Assembly: GCA_016714225.1 (NCBI GenBank)
Contig: JADJNS010000001.1
Span: 496,001-560,000 of the forward strand
Source: Archangiaceae bacterium
Lineage (GTDB): Bacteria > Myxococcota > Myxococcia > Myxococcales > Myxococcaceae
Reading direction: 5' to 3'
DNA length: 64,000 nt
Shown here piece after piece: positions 7,761 to 15,941 of this stretch. Numbering within the stretch: position 1 is the stretch's first letter; each line of letters starts with the position of its first letter. Made by a program: the position numbers and the translations under genes. The notes under the pieces are model-generated. The model saw only the letters and a list, made by a program, of their open reading frames with translations, ran no database searches and was not told the origin of the DNA.

Positions 7761-9710
7761 GTGGTCGCCCGCGTTGCCCTCGTCGTGTGCGCGTTCGCGG
7801 CGTCGACCTGCCGCGTCGCCGAGCTCAGCGACGAGCTGCGCGTCTCGGTCTCCCCCCGGGTGCTGGACGACGACGGCCGCCGCGCGCGCGTCATCGTCGC
7901 CACCAACGACGCCTATGGCGACCCCGGGTCAGGCACGGTGCACGTCAGCTCCTCGGCCGGCTCGCTGCGCGACGGGCTCGACCTGGTGCTGGGGCCCGAT
8001 GGCTCGGTCGAGACCCAGCTCACCTGCGAGGCGAAGGTCGACCCCGACTGCCACGACGCCGTCACCGTCACCGCTACCTGGAGGACACTCACTGGCGCCA
8101 CGCTGCAGAAGCGCTTCGCGCTGACTCTTCACACCACCGACGCGTTCGTCTCGGCGTGCGCCTTCGCGAACCGGCGGGTGCTGAAGCTGCTCGCCGGCGC
8201 GCCGCCGGTGGTGCAGCTCGCGGTGCTCGACGACGGCGTCGAGAGCGCGCCCAACCCGCTCGGCACCGCGGTGTGGTCTCCCGCCAACCGGGTGGGAGCG
8301 GTCGCGCTGAACCTGCCCACCCGCGGCGAGAGCCCCAGCGACGAAGAGGCGCTGGTGCGCGACGCCATCGGCACCGCGGTCAACCCGGTCACCCAGACCT
8401 TCACCACGTGGGACGGCTACGCCGCGGTGCGCAGCACCTTCGACCTCGACGTGACCGGCGACCTCAAAGGCCGCCTCGACACGCTCTCTGCCGCGCTCGG
8501 CGGCCCGGCGTCGCTCGGCCTGCCCGCCACCCCGAGCCGCCCGGGCCCCTTCAAGGTCGAGCTGCTGGTGGTGCGGCACGATGCGCAGCAGAGCGCGGTG
8601 GTGGTGGCGCTCACCGACGTGGCCGCGGCTTCTGAGGCCACCCTGTTCGACCTCGAAGACGTGGCGGGTGGCTCGGCGCTGGCGTTCGCCACCGACCGGC
8701 CGGTCGACCACTGCGAAGTCTTCTCTTCGCAGCAGGGCAAGAAGGTCGACTTCCTCTGGGTGGTCGACGACTCGTGCTCGATGGAGGCCTCGCAGACCGC
8801 CGTCGCCACGGTCGGCTCGACCGCGGTGGCGCGCATTCAGGGCGCGCAGCTCGACTTTCGCGGCGGCGGGGTGAGCACCGGCTGGTACGCGCCGCACTAC
8901 GCCGGCTCGTACCGCCCGTGGACCTCGAGCTTGAGCCAGATGCTCGACTGGTTCACCCCGGGCGGGCTGTGGTGGGGCACCTCGGGCAATGGCGACGAGC
9001 GCGGCTTCGACGCGCTGCTCACCCTGCTCGACGAGAAGCGGCCGGGCACCGAGTTCCGCTCCGATTCGGAGGTGCACATCATCTTCCTCTCCGACACCCG
9101 CGACCACTCGCCCGTCACCGCCGACGAGATGAAGCGCGAGCTCGACCGGCGCTTCCCCAAGCAGCACGTGGTGGTCAGCGGCATCGTGTGCCCCGAGGGC
9201 CACGGCTGCGGAGACGACGAAGAAGACGCGCCCGGCATGGGCAAGTACCACCAGCTGATTCGCGCCACCGGCGGAGTGCTGGGCAGCATCGAGGTCTTCA
9301 ACCCCACCCCCGTCAGCCCGAAGGTGAAGCAGCAGCAGGTCGACACCATGAACCTCATCGTCGGCAGCGTGGTGAACGGCGCCGGGTACGCGCTGCAGTA
9401 CCGGCCCATCACCCCCTCGGTGCGGGTGGCGGTCTCGGCCACCGTCGACCTGCGCTGCGAGAACCGCGACGTGCCCCGCAGCCGCGACGACGGGTGGGAC
9501 CTCGACCCCCGCACCGGTCGCATCGCCTTCAATGGCCGGTGCCTGCCGCAGCTCGGCAGCACCGTGGTGGTCTCGTACCAGTCGTGGGCCCGCTACGGCA
9601 CCCAGGTTCACCAGACCACCAAGCCGGTGTTCGTCGTCGCGGTGCCGCCGCCCGACGCCGGCCCGGGAGACGCGGGTGTGGCCGATGCGGGCCTGCCCGA
9701 TGGCGGCTGA
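7761..9710 (+). CDS. VWA-like lipoprotein
   Basis: This 649-residue protein starts with GTG and a lipoprotein-type signal (VVCAFAASTC, acyl-Cys 17). The N-terminal ~300 residues look like Ig-type beta repeats. A von Willebrand factor A-type domain follows, with VVDDSCSME as a MIDAS DxSxS motif (D336, S338, S340) and HIIFLSDTRDHSP as a later metal-site strand. The last ~20 residues are a DAG/DGG repeat (PPPDAGPGDAGVADAG...), a common myxobacterial spacer. VWA lipoproteins of this type are thought to be surface adhesive or chaperone-like; the role here is unknown. It is divergent from the 6965-7702 gene across 58 bases. Confidence 0.75.
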   Translation: MVARVALVVCAFAASTCRVAELSDELRVSVSPRVLDDDGRRARVIVATNDAYGDPGSGTVHVSSSAGSLRDGLDLVLGPDGSVETQLTCEAKVDPDCHDAVTVTATWRTLTGATLQKRFALTLHTTDAFVSACAFANRRVLKLLAGAPPVVQLAVLDDGVESAPNPLGTAVWSPANRVGAVALNLPTRGESPSDEEALVRDAIGTAVNPVTQTFTTWDGYAAVRSTFDLDVTGDLKGRLDTLSAALGGPASLGLPATPSRPGPFKVELLVVRHDAQQSAVVVALTDVAAASEATLFDLEDVAGGSALAFATDRPVDHCEVFSSQQGKKVDFLWVVDDSCSMEASQTAVATVGSTAVARIQGAQLDFRGGGVSTGWYAPHYAGSYRPWTSSLSQMLDWFTPGGLWWGTSGNGDERGFDALLTLLDEKRPGTEFRSDSEVHIIFLSDTRDHSPVTADEMKRELDRRFPKQHVVVSGIVCPEGHGCGDDEEDAPGMGKYHQLIRATGGVLGSIEVFNPTPVSPKVKQQQVDTMNLIVGSVVNGAGYALQYRPITPSVRVAVSATVDLRCENRDVPRSRDDGWDLDPRTGRIAFNGRCLPQLGSTVVVSYQSWARYGTQVHQTTKPVFVVAVPPPDAGPGDAGVADAGLPDGG

Positions 9711-9722
9711 GCGCACATAAAA

Positions 9723-9816
9723 TTACACGCGAGATGTAAACCGCCGCGCGCCGCCCTCGAAAACGCTGCGCAACCACAGTGTGCGTTCCCACTTTCAGAG
9801 AGCCTGAGAACGCACA
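9723..9816. promoter_or_regulatory. Two inverted repeats upstream of the lysozyme gene
   Basis: TTACA (9723-9727) and TGTAA (9735-9739) are separated by 7 bases. Further on, TGTGCGTTC (9780-9788) and GAACGCACA (9808-9816) form a perfect 9-bp inverted repeat with a 19-base spacer. Both lie in the 176-base AT-richer gap before the gene at 9887. The first looks like an operator half-site pair and the second could be a hairpin or operator. The regulator is unknown. Confidence 0.35.
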
Positions 9817-9886
9817 ACGTAGGTGGAATGATCAACGGCGGTTACGCGCCCGCGCACCCGCTCCAGAGACGGTTCGAAAAATCGGC

Positions 9887-11200
9887 ATGAGCAAAATTCT
9901 CGAGCACCGCGTGACGCCCTCGCAGGTCAAAGACGTGCGCGACGACCTCTCTGCCATCGCCGCCGCGGTGAAGGGCACCGAGTCGCTCGCCCCCGGCTCG
10001 AGCGGGCCGGCGGTCGAGGCGCTGCAGCGCCGCCTGCGCGGCATCGGCGCCTACGACGGCCCGGTGAACGGCCAGTTCGACGCCGCCACCCAGGAGGCCG
10101 TCAAGCAGCTGCAGCTGGCCAAGGGCCTCACCGCCGACGGCAGCTTCGACGGCGCCGAGCTCACCGCGCTGCGCGGGCAAGAGCTCTTCGTGAAGAGCAA
10201 CTTCGAGACCCTGGCCAGGGTGGGCCAGAAGGGCTCCGACATTCTCGCGGTCGAGAAGCGGCTCGACGCGCTCGGCTACGACACCGGCAAGGTCGACGGA
10301 GTGATGGACCAGAAGACCCTGGCCGCGGTGCTCAAGCTGCGCAAGGCCGACAGCACCGTGCCCGACAAGGGCAACGTCATCGGCCACTACGTCAACGACG
10401 CGCTCAAGCACACCGTGAAGCAGACCGAGCTCAACCTCAAGCTGCTCGGCCGCGACGCCGGCAAGGTCGACACGGTCTTCACCAAAGACACCGCGCGTGC
10501 CATTCGCGGCTTCCAGCGCAAGAACCACCTCACCGTCACCGGCGAGGCCGACGCGAAGACCCGCGCCGCGCTGAACAAGGCGGCCGCCACCGCGGGCCGC
10601 TTTCCCCAGACGCCGTCGAGCCAGTTCATGCACGGCTACGACCTGTCGCACTGGCAGAGCGACGCCACCTTCAGCTCGCTGCTCAACAAGCCCAGCACCC
10701 GCTTCATGGCCATCAAGGCCACCGACGGCGTCAGCGGCACCGACTCGACCTTCAAGAAGCGCTGGGCGGCGATGGGCAAGAAGCTCGAGCCCGGCAAGTT
10801 CGACCTGCGCATCGCCTACCACTTTCTCCAGCCGGGCAACGGCCGGGCACAGGCCGACCACTTCCTCAAGACGCTCGGCATTCACGGCAAGCTGCAGCCC
10901 GGCACCCGCCTGGCGCTCGACTGGGAGGCGTCGTCACTCTCGTCTCCCTCGGCGCTCAAAGACGCCGCGAAGCGCATTCACGAGGTGACCGGCACCTGGC
11001 CGCTCATCTATTGCTCGGCCAGCAACATCGGCCGCGCGCACAGCCTGGTGCCCAACTCGCCCATCTGGGACGCGCACTGGAGCCCCACCAGCGCCGACTG
11101 GAAGTTCCCCTTCGTGCAGACCGGCATCAAGAACAACGTCGACCAGGACGTGTTCACCGGCTCCGAGCTGGCCCTCCGCAAGTGGGCCGGCTGGTTCTGA
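9887..11200 (+). CDS. Peptidoglycan-binding GH25 lysozyme-like protein
   Basis: This 437-residue protein has three PG_binding_1-type repeats (about residues 35-98, 112-155 and 175-232, with motifs VEALQRRLRGIGAYDGPVNG, VEKRLDALGYDTGKVDG and AIRGFQRKNHLTVTG). A glycoside-hydrolase-25 lysozyme domain follows from about 249: MHGYDLSHWQ at its start and the DWEA catalytic acid pair (D345, E347). It would cleave the glycan strand of peptidoglycan, perhaps of prey or its own wall. No signal peptide is obvious after ATG 9887, so the export route is unclear. The track upstream of this ATG is AT-rich and non-coding in character. Confidence 0.9.
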   Translation: MSKILEHRVTPSQVKDVRDDLSAIAAAVKGTESLAPGSSGPAVEALQRRLRGIGAYDGPVNGQFDAATQEAVKQLQLAKGLTADGSFDGAELTALRGQELFVKSNFETLARVGQKGSDILAVEKRLDALGYDTGKVDGVMDQKTLAAVLKLRKADSTVPDKGNVIGHYVNDALKHTVKQTELNLKLLGRDAGKVDTVFTKDTARAIRGFQRKNHLTVTGEADAKTRAALNKAAATAGRFPQTPSSQFMHGYDLSHWQSDATFSSLLNKPSTRFMAIKATDGVSGTDSTFKKRWAAMGKKLEPGKFDLRIAYHFLQPGNGRAQADHFLKTLGIHGKLQPGTRLALDWEASSLSSPSALKDAAKRIHEVTGTWPLIYCSASNIGRAHSLVPNSPIWDAHWSPTSADWKFPFVQTGIKNNVDQDVFTGSELALRKWAGWF

Positions 11201-11257
11201 CCCGCGGCTCAGTCGAGCCGATCGCGGCCGATCTCTTCGTTGCGGGCTGAACACCCG

Positions 11258-11287
11258 AGCTCGCCGGTCAGCTGATGCCGGCGAGCT
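11258..11287. terminator. Hairpin between convergent genes
   Basis: AGCTCGCCGG (11258-11267) and CCGGCGAGCT (11278-11287) form a perfect 10-bp stem with a 10-base loop that contains the stop of the minus-strand ferritin-like gene. There is no T-tract in either direction. It may act as a bidirectional end structure between the genes ending at 11200 and 11268. Confidence 0.4.
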
Positions 11288-12047
11288 GAAGCCGCGAGCG
11301 GGTGTCGGCGAGACAGCGCTCCATCAGCGCGTCGCCGTCGAGGCCGAACGCCACCACTCCGGCGCTGTGCTCCTGCGTCAGCGCCATCAGCCGCGCCGTC
11401 CACGCGTTCACCCGCTCGTCGAGCCGCGCGCGCCGCCGCGCGTCGAGGCCTTCGACCAGCGCCCGCACCCGGCTGATGCCGAAGGCCAGGTGCCGGCTCT
11501 CGTCGGCCGCCACCTTCTCGACCAGCCACGTGCCCACCAGTTGAAACGAGCGCAGCGCCGGGTCGTCGAGCCCGCGCAACAGGCGCCCCGCCTGCAGCAT
11601 CAGGGTCTGCGCCAGCCCCTCGATGAGAATGTTCATGCCCACCAGCAGGTGCAGGTCTTCGCTGGCATGGGTGACGTCGTCGATGAACGCGGCCAGCGCG
11701 GGCATCACCTTCGCCGGCGCGTCGAGGTGAAAGAGCAGGCGCGAGAACCACTCCACGTGCCGCGCCTCGTCGGCCACCTGCGTGGCGCCGAACAGCTTGT
11801 CCATCAGCCGCGCGTCGCTCTGCACCAGCCGCGACGACGCGGTGAGCGCGCCCAGCTCGCCGTGGTGCACCTGGGCCAGCAGGTCCGAGAAGCCGCGCCG
11901 CAGCTCGAGCGGCACCACGCTGAAGTCCAGCGTCTCCCAGGGCAGGTCGCTCGCGTTCCACTGGCGGCGCTTGGCCAGCTCGTAGAGGTGCTCGACGTCG
12001 GGGGCGCCGGTCTTCAGCCCTTCGGAGGCAACCGTGAGTACGTTCAT
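11268..12047 (-). CDS. Ferritin-like diiron protein
   Basis: This 259-residue all-helical protein carries repeated metal-ligand motifs of a ferritin-like four-helix bundle: HHGELGAL, ADEARHVEWF, EGLAQTLML and ADESRHLAFG. Two E-x-x-H pairs (DEARH, DESRH) are the hallmark of a diiron site as in AurF-type N-oxygenases, R2-like oxidases and related enzymes. The exact reaction cannot be assigned. ATG 12047 is preferred over ATG 12098, because the extra 17 residues use codons (CAA, GTA, TTG, AAA) unlike the rest of this GC-rich gene. It is divergent from the kinase gene. Confidence 0.8.
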   Translation of the reverse strand: MNVLTVASEGLKTGAPDVEHLYELAKRRQWNASDLPWETLDFSVVPLELRRGFSDLLAQVHHGELGALTASSRLVQSDARLMDKLFGATQVADEARHVEWFSRLLFHLDAPAKVMPALAAFIDDVTHASEDLHLLVGMNILIEGLAQTLMLQAGRLLRGLDDPALRSFQLVGTWLVEKVAADESRHLAFGISRVRALVEGLDARRRARLDERVNAWTARLMALTQEHSAGVVAFGLDGDALMERCLADTRSRLQLAGIS

Positions 12048-12163
12048 TTTCAATACGAGTTGCCATGGCGCCGAGGGCTGATCCGCCTGCGCAGACATCT
12101 GCGCACAGCCGATGCGGGCAGGCCCGCGCGACGCGCGGATTCGGGCATAGTGCGCGGCGCTTC

Positions 12164-13669
12164 ATGGCGGAGAACTCCACGGCGCTCGAGGTCGGCTCGA
12201 AGGTCTCAGACACCTACGAGGTGGTGCGCCTCATCGGCCGCGGCGGCATGGGCGAGGTGTGGCTGGCCCGGCACCTGCGGCTGCCCGGCAAGCAGGTCGC
12301 CATCAAGGTGCTGCACACCCGCGCGGGCGGGCTCTCGACCGAAGCGCTCGCCCGCTTCAAGCGCGAGGCCGAGGTGGCCACCCGCATCGGCCACCCCAAC
12401 ATCGTCGAGGTGCACGACTACAACACCCTCGCCTCGGGGGCGCCCTACCTGGTGCTCGAGTTTCTGCAGGGCGAGAGCCTCGCCGCGCGGCTGCGCTTCG
12501 GGGCCATGCCTTTCGACGAGGTCACCGCGCTGATTCGCCAGGTGGGCAGCGCGCTCGACGCCAGCCACCGGGCCGGCGTGGTGCACCGCGACCTGAAGCC
12601 CGACAACATCTTCCTGGTTCCCGGCCCGATGGGCGTGCAGGTCAAGGTGCTCGACTTCGGCATCTCGAAGGTGGTGGCCTCGAGCACGCTGCAGACCGCC
12701 GAAGAGGTGCTGGTCGGCACGCCCCAGTACATGAGCCCCGAGCAGGCGGTGGGGCACAACAAAGACGTGGGCCCCCAGACCGACGTCTTCGCGCTCGGCT
12801 CCATCGCCTACGAGATGCTCTCGGGCCAGCCCGCCTTCACCGCCGAGAGCGTCGCCAAGGTGGTGTTTCGCATCGCCTACGAGCAGCACACCCCGCTGGC
12901 GCAGGTGAAGCCGGGGCTGCCCGAGCGGGCCTACACCGCGGTCGAGCGCGCGCTGCAGAAAGACAAGGCGCTGCGCTACGACTCCATCGCCGCGTTCATC
13001 GCCGAGCTCACGGGGCAGCCGGTGCCGCGCACCCAGCCGCCCGCCACCGCCTCATCAGAGCCGTCGGGGGTCGCCACTCCCGGCGTGGCCACCCCCGACT
13101 CGCTGGCGTGGGGCGCCACCGCCCAGAAGACGCCCGCCGCGCCGCTCGAGGCGCCGCGCGCCGCGCCGGCCCCCCGCTCGGGCCTGCGCTACCTCTTCGC
13201 CGCCCTGGCCGCGGTCGCGCTGGGCGCAGCCGCCTTCGCGCTGTGGCGCCCGCCGACCCCGGCCCCGGCGCCGGTGACGGTCGCGCCGCCGCCTGCTCCC
13301 TTGGGAGTCACCCTTCCGCCGCCGGTACCGCCGCCCGAAGCCGAGCCGCCCGCCCTCGCGCCGGCGCCCGCGGTGAAGCCCGCTGCTCCCGCGGCGAAGA
13401 AGCTCTCCCCGAGCGACCTGGCGCTGCTCGCCGAGGCCGAGCAGCGGCTCGCCGAAGAGGCCACTCCGCTGCGCCGGGTGCAGCAGCTGCTTCAGAAGCT
13501 CGAGTCCGACGCGGCGGTGCAGCGCGCCTACGTGCTGGCGGGCCTCGCCGCGTGCAAAGAGCGCGACCTGTCGAACGCCGCGGCGTACCTCGCCAAGGTC
13601 GCCGCGCGCGCCGACAAGAACCGGCTCAAGGCCGGCTGCAAGAAGCTCGACATGGAGCTGCTCGAGTGA
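12164..13669 (+). CDS. Membrane-anchored Ser/Thr protein kinase
   Basis: This 501-residue Hanks-type kinase has a Gly-rich loop GRGGMGEV (25-32), ATP-lysine K48 in VAIKVL, catalytic HRDLKPDN (141-148), DFG (164-166) and activation-segment GTPQYMSPEQ, so it looks active. An Ala/Pro linker leads to one transmembrane helix (about 341-361). A Pro-rich stretch and a ~110-residue helical extracytoplasmic tail follow (TPLRRVQQLLQKLE... AYLAKVAARADKN). This matches the usual myxobacterial PknB-like layout. Its TGA overlaps the GTG of the esterase gene by 4 bases, so they should be translationally coupled. Confidence 0.95.
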   Translation: MAENSTALEVGSKVSDTYEVVRLIGRGGMGEVWLARHLRLPGKQVAIKVLHTRAGGLSTEALARFKREAEVATRIGHPNIVEVHDYNTLASGAPYLVLEFLQGESLAARLRFGAMPFDEVTALIRQVGSALDASHRAGVVHRDLKPDNIFLVPGPMGVQVKVLDFGISKVVASSTLQTAEEVLVGTPQYMSPEQAVGHNKDVGPQTDVFALGSIAYEMLSGQPAFTAESVAKVVFRIAYEQHTPLAQVKPGLPERAYTAVERALQKDKALRYDSIAAFIAELTGQPVPRTQPPATASSEPSGVATPGVATPDSLAWGATAQKTPAAPLEAPRAAPAPRSGLRYLFAALAAVALGAAAFALWRPPTPAPAPVTVAPPPAPLGVTLPPPVPPPEAEPPALAPAPAVKPAAPAAKKLSPSDLALLAEAEQRLAEEATPLRRVQQLLQKLESDAAVQRAYVLAGLAACKERDLSNAAAYLAKVAARADKNRLKAGCKKLDMELLE

Positions 13670-14637
13670 GCCCGCGGGTGATGGCGCTCGCCGCCGGGCT
13701 GCTCGCCTCGTCGTGCGCCTTTCGCGCCTGGGTGCGCCCCAGCACGCTGCCCGAGGGCGGCCTCGAGAAGCGCGACGTCGCCTACTGGGAGGGCGAGGGC
13801 TTCGACACCGCCAAGCACCGCCTCGACGTCTACGCGCCCAAGGGCCCCGGCCCGTACCCGGTGGTGGTGTTCGTGCACGGCGGCGGGTGGATTCTGGGCG
13901 ACCGGCAGCAGCCGGGCGGCAACTACGTGCAGCTGGGGCGGCGGCTGGCCAGCCAGGGGGTGGTGGCGGTGATTCCCAGCTACCGGCTGGCGGCGACCGC
14001 CCGCCACCCGGCGCAGGTCGAAGACGTGGCGCGCGCGCTCACCTGGGCGCTGCACCACGCGCCCGAGCTCAACGGCGACCCCACCCGGGTGTTCGCGATG
14101 GGGCACTCGGCCGGAGCCCAGCTGGTGGCGCTGGCGGCCTGCGACCCGCGCTACCTCGGGGCGCTGGGCGCCGCGCCGTCCCAGCTGGCCGGGGTCATCG
14201 CCATCTCGGGCCCCTACGACGTGAGCCACTTCGGGCGCTCGCTGTTCCTGGGCGGGTTTCCGATGGTGATACCCACCTTCGGGTGGCAGCGTGAGGCGTG
14301 GAGCGACGCGATGCCGGCCAACCACCTGCGCGAGGGGCAGGCTCCGCCGTTCTTGCTCGCCTGGGCCGATGGCGACCCCGAGCTGCTCCGCCGCGACGGC
14401 GAGAAGTTCGCCAAGGCGCTCGAGGCCGCCCACGTGAGCGTCGAGACCTTCGAGACCTCGTTCGATGATCACCTGTCGATCATCACCGACTTCGCCGACG
14501 ACGGAAACGCGCTCACCGCCCGCGCCCTCGAGTTCCTGCATCTCCACCGTGCCGCCGAAGCGAAGTCCAGTGCTCAAACCCGGGGAAGCGAGGTAATAGG
14601 GAAGCGTGGGGACTCCGAAGTCGAAGTCGTTCGCTGA
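13666..14637 (+). CDS. Alpha/beta-hydrolase lipoprotein (carboxylesterase-like)
   Basis: This 323-residue hydrolase has a lipoprotein signal (GLLASSC, Cys 17). HGGGW (71-75) forms the oxyanion hole and GHSAG (146-150) the nucleophile elbow with S148. LAWADGDPE carries a likely acid and SFDDHLSII the catalytic His, as in the HSL/BD-FAE esterase group (PF20434-like). The GTG start overlaps the kinase stop, indicating an operon. The C-terminal ~25 residues (SSAQTRGSEVIGKRGDSEVEVV) look like read-through into repeat-like sequence and overlap the next gene by 32 bases, so the native end may be shorter. Confidence 0.85.
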   Translation: MSPRVMALAAGLLASSCAFRAWVRPSTLPEGGLEKRDVAYWEGEGFDTAKHRLDVYAPKGPGPYPVVVFVHGGGWILGDRQQPGGNYVQLGRRLASQGVVAVIPSYRLAATARHPAQVEDVARALTWALHHAPELNGDPTRVFAMGHSAGAQLVALAACDPRYLGALGAAPSQLAGVIAISGPYDVSHFGRSLFLGGFPMVIPTFGWQREAWSDAMPANHLREGQAPPFLLAWADGDPELLRRDGEKFAKALEAAHVSVETFETSFDDHLSIITDFADDGNALTARALEFLHLHRAAEAKSSAQTRGSEVIGKRGDSEVEVVR

Positions 14638-15694
14638 CCTGGGCCGCGAGGCGTTCGACCGCGCGCACGCGGAAATCTGCCTCACCGCCGCCGCCGCGCA
14701 AGAGCGCTTCGCCGCAGCGCTCGACGCCATCGGCCCCGCCGGGGTCTCTCGGTGGGACCCCATCGCCGGTGAGCTGGTGCTGCGCGGTCGCACCTTCCGC
14801 GCCGAGCAGCTCGGCTCGTTCGACGGCAAGAGCTGGCTGTGGTCGTGGGCCAACTCGCAGCTCAACATTCCCGAGCCGAAGACCTCGGCGGCCCGCCGGC
14901 TGCGCGGCGCGGGCCTCGCGGCGTTCAGCGAGCCGGTCATCTCCACCTCTGACGAGCGCGTGCCGTACATGATGGGCGACTTCGCCATCGTGCACGCCGG
15001 CGCCGAGGCGTACTTCCTGGCCAACCGCGCGCAGGTCTTCGTGCTCGAGCCCGGGCAGCTTCCCCCCAGCCCGCTCTCGCCGCTCGACCAGCTGCGCCGC
15101 GCCATCGACGCCACCGCCGAAGACCTCACCACCGCGCTGCCCAACGCCACGCGCATTCTCGGGCTCGAGCTGCACCGCGAGCCGCGGGCGTTCGCGGTGA
15201 CCGACGGCAAAGACACCCTGCGCGTGCAGCTGACGCACGGGGGCACCGCGCTGCACCGCGTGGCGCTGTGCTTTCACAGCAAGCAGCGCACCCTCGCCGA
15301 GGTGAAGCAGCACCTCGAGGCGCTGCAGCTGCAGCAGACCGCCGACAACGTGCTCGAGCTCGAGCGGGGCGGGGTGGCGGTGAAGATTACCCGCTCCGAG
15401 CGGCTCAAAGACGTGATGCGCGAGGCGAACCTGCTGCAGCGAGGCAAAGAAGACGCCCGCCGCAGGTCGTCGGTGCTCATCGTCGAGACCGCGATGGACC
15501 CGACGTACACCGGCGTTCGCTACGGCAGCACCTCGGGGGCCTGGGCGCCCGCCAAGGGCGAAGGCGCGGTGATGCCCGCCGAGGCCCTGCAGGTCAGCGA
15601 GAAGCTGAACCTGTGGGAAGAGTCGCTGGTCTACGACCAGGTGCTGCGCGTGCCGTACCCCAAGGCCACCGAGACGCCGCCCGCTGCGACTTGA
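14606..15694 (+). CDS. DUF6882-like protein
   Basis: This 362-residue protein of unknown function contains the DUF6882-type signature: RWDPIAGELVLRG, GSFDGKSWLWSWAN and a following PEPKTSAARRLRG. Its C-terminal half is predicted alpha/beta (RILGLELHREPRAFAVTDG ... VALCFHSKQRTLAEVKQHLE) and ends with a Pro-rich tail. No signal peptide or membrane helix is visible, so it is probably cytoplasmic. The GTG start has a GAGG 14 bases upstream. It follows the esterase in the same direction, probably in one transcript with the kinase. Confidence 0.7.
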   Translation: MGTPKSKSFADLGREAFDRAHAEICLTAAAAQERFAAALDAIGPAGVSRWDPIAGELVLRGRTFRAEQLGSFDGKSWLWSWANSQLNIPEPKTSAARRLRGAGLAAFSEPVISTSDERVPYMMGDFAIVHAGAEAYFLANRAQVFVLEPGQLPPSPLSPLDQLRRAIDATAEDLTTALPNATRILGLELHREPRAFAVTDGKDTLRVQLTHGGTALHRVALCFHSKQRTLAEVKQHLEALQLQQTADNVLELERGGVAVKITRSERLKDVMREANLLQRGKEDARRRSSVLIVETAMDPTYTGVRYGSTSGAWAPAKGEGAVMPAEALQVSEKLNLWEESLVYDQVLRVPYPKATETPPAAT

Positions 15695-15794
15695 CGTCAC
15701 GGTGTCTCGAGTCACCCGTACGACGCGAAAAAAGAGACTCTGCCGAAGAGGTCGCGGGCCCCCGTCGACTTCGCTCAGAGCCTCACCGCTTTTC

Positions 15795-15873
15795 GGGCAC
15801 GGGCACGCCCTGACGTGAACGTCCGACGAGGGACGTGGTCGTCAGACGGTGAGGCGTGCCGGTGCCGGTGCCC
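15795..15873. repeat. Long imperfect inverted repeat in a convergent gap
   Basis: The left arm (15795-15824) starts GGGCAC GGGCACGCC and ends ACGTCC. The right arm (15831-15873) starts GGACGT and ends with GGCGTGCC GGTGCC GGTGCCC. They pair imperfectly around a 6-base centre, the right arm having extra GGTGCC-type units. It sits between two convergent genes (ends 15694 and 15942) in an otherwise non-coding 247-base gap. That gap also holds a degraded copy (GTCGACTTCGCTCAGAGCCTCACC split) of the TCACCCTGAGC-type repeat. Confidence 0.5.
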
Positions 15874-15941
15874 GGCTGTTCGCCGTGTTGCTCCGCTCTC
15901 GGGGTGGGCTCTGTATGCCTCGAGCGTGAACAGACTGTCGG

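Noticed and set aside
12259..13665. Long upstream extension of the esterase frame through the kinase gene
   Set aside because: This part of the frame is a shadow of the kinase; the esterase begins at GTG 13666, which overlaps the kinase stop.
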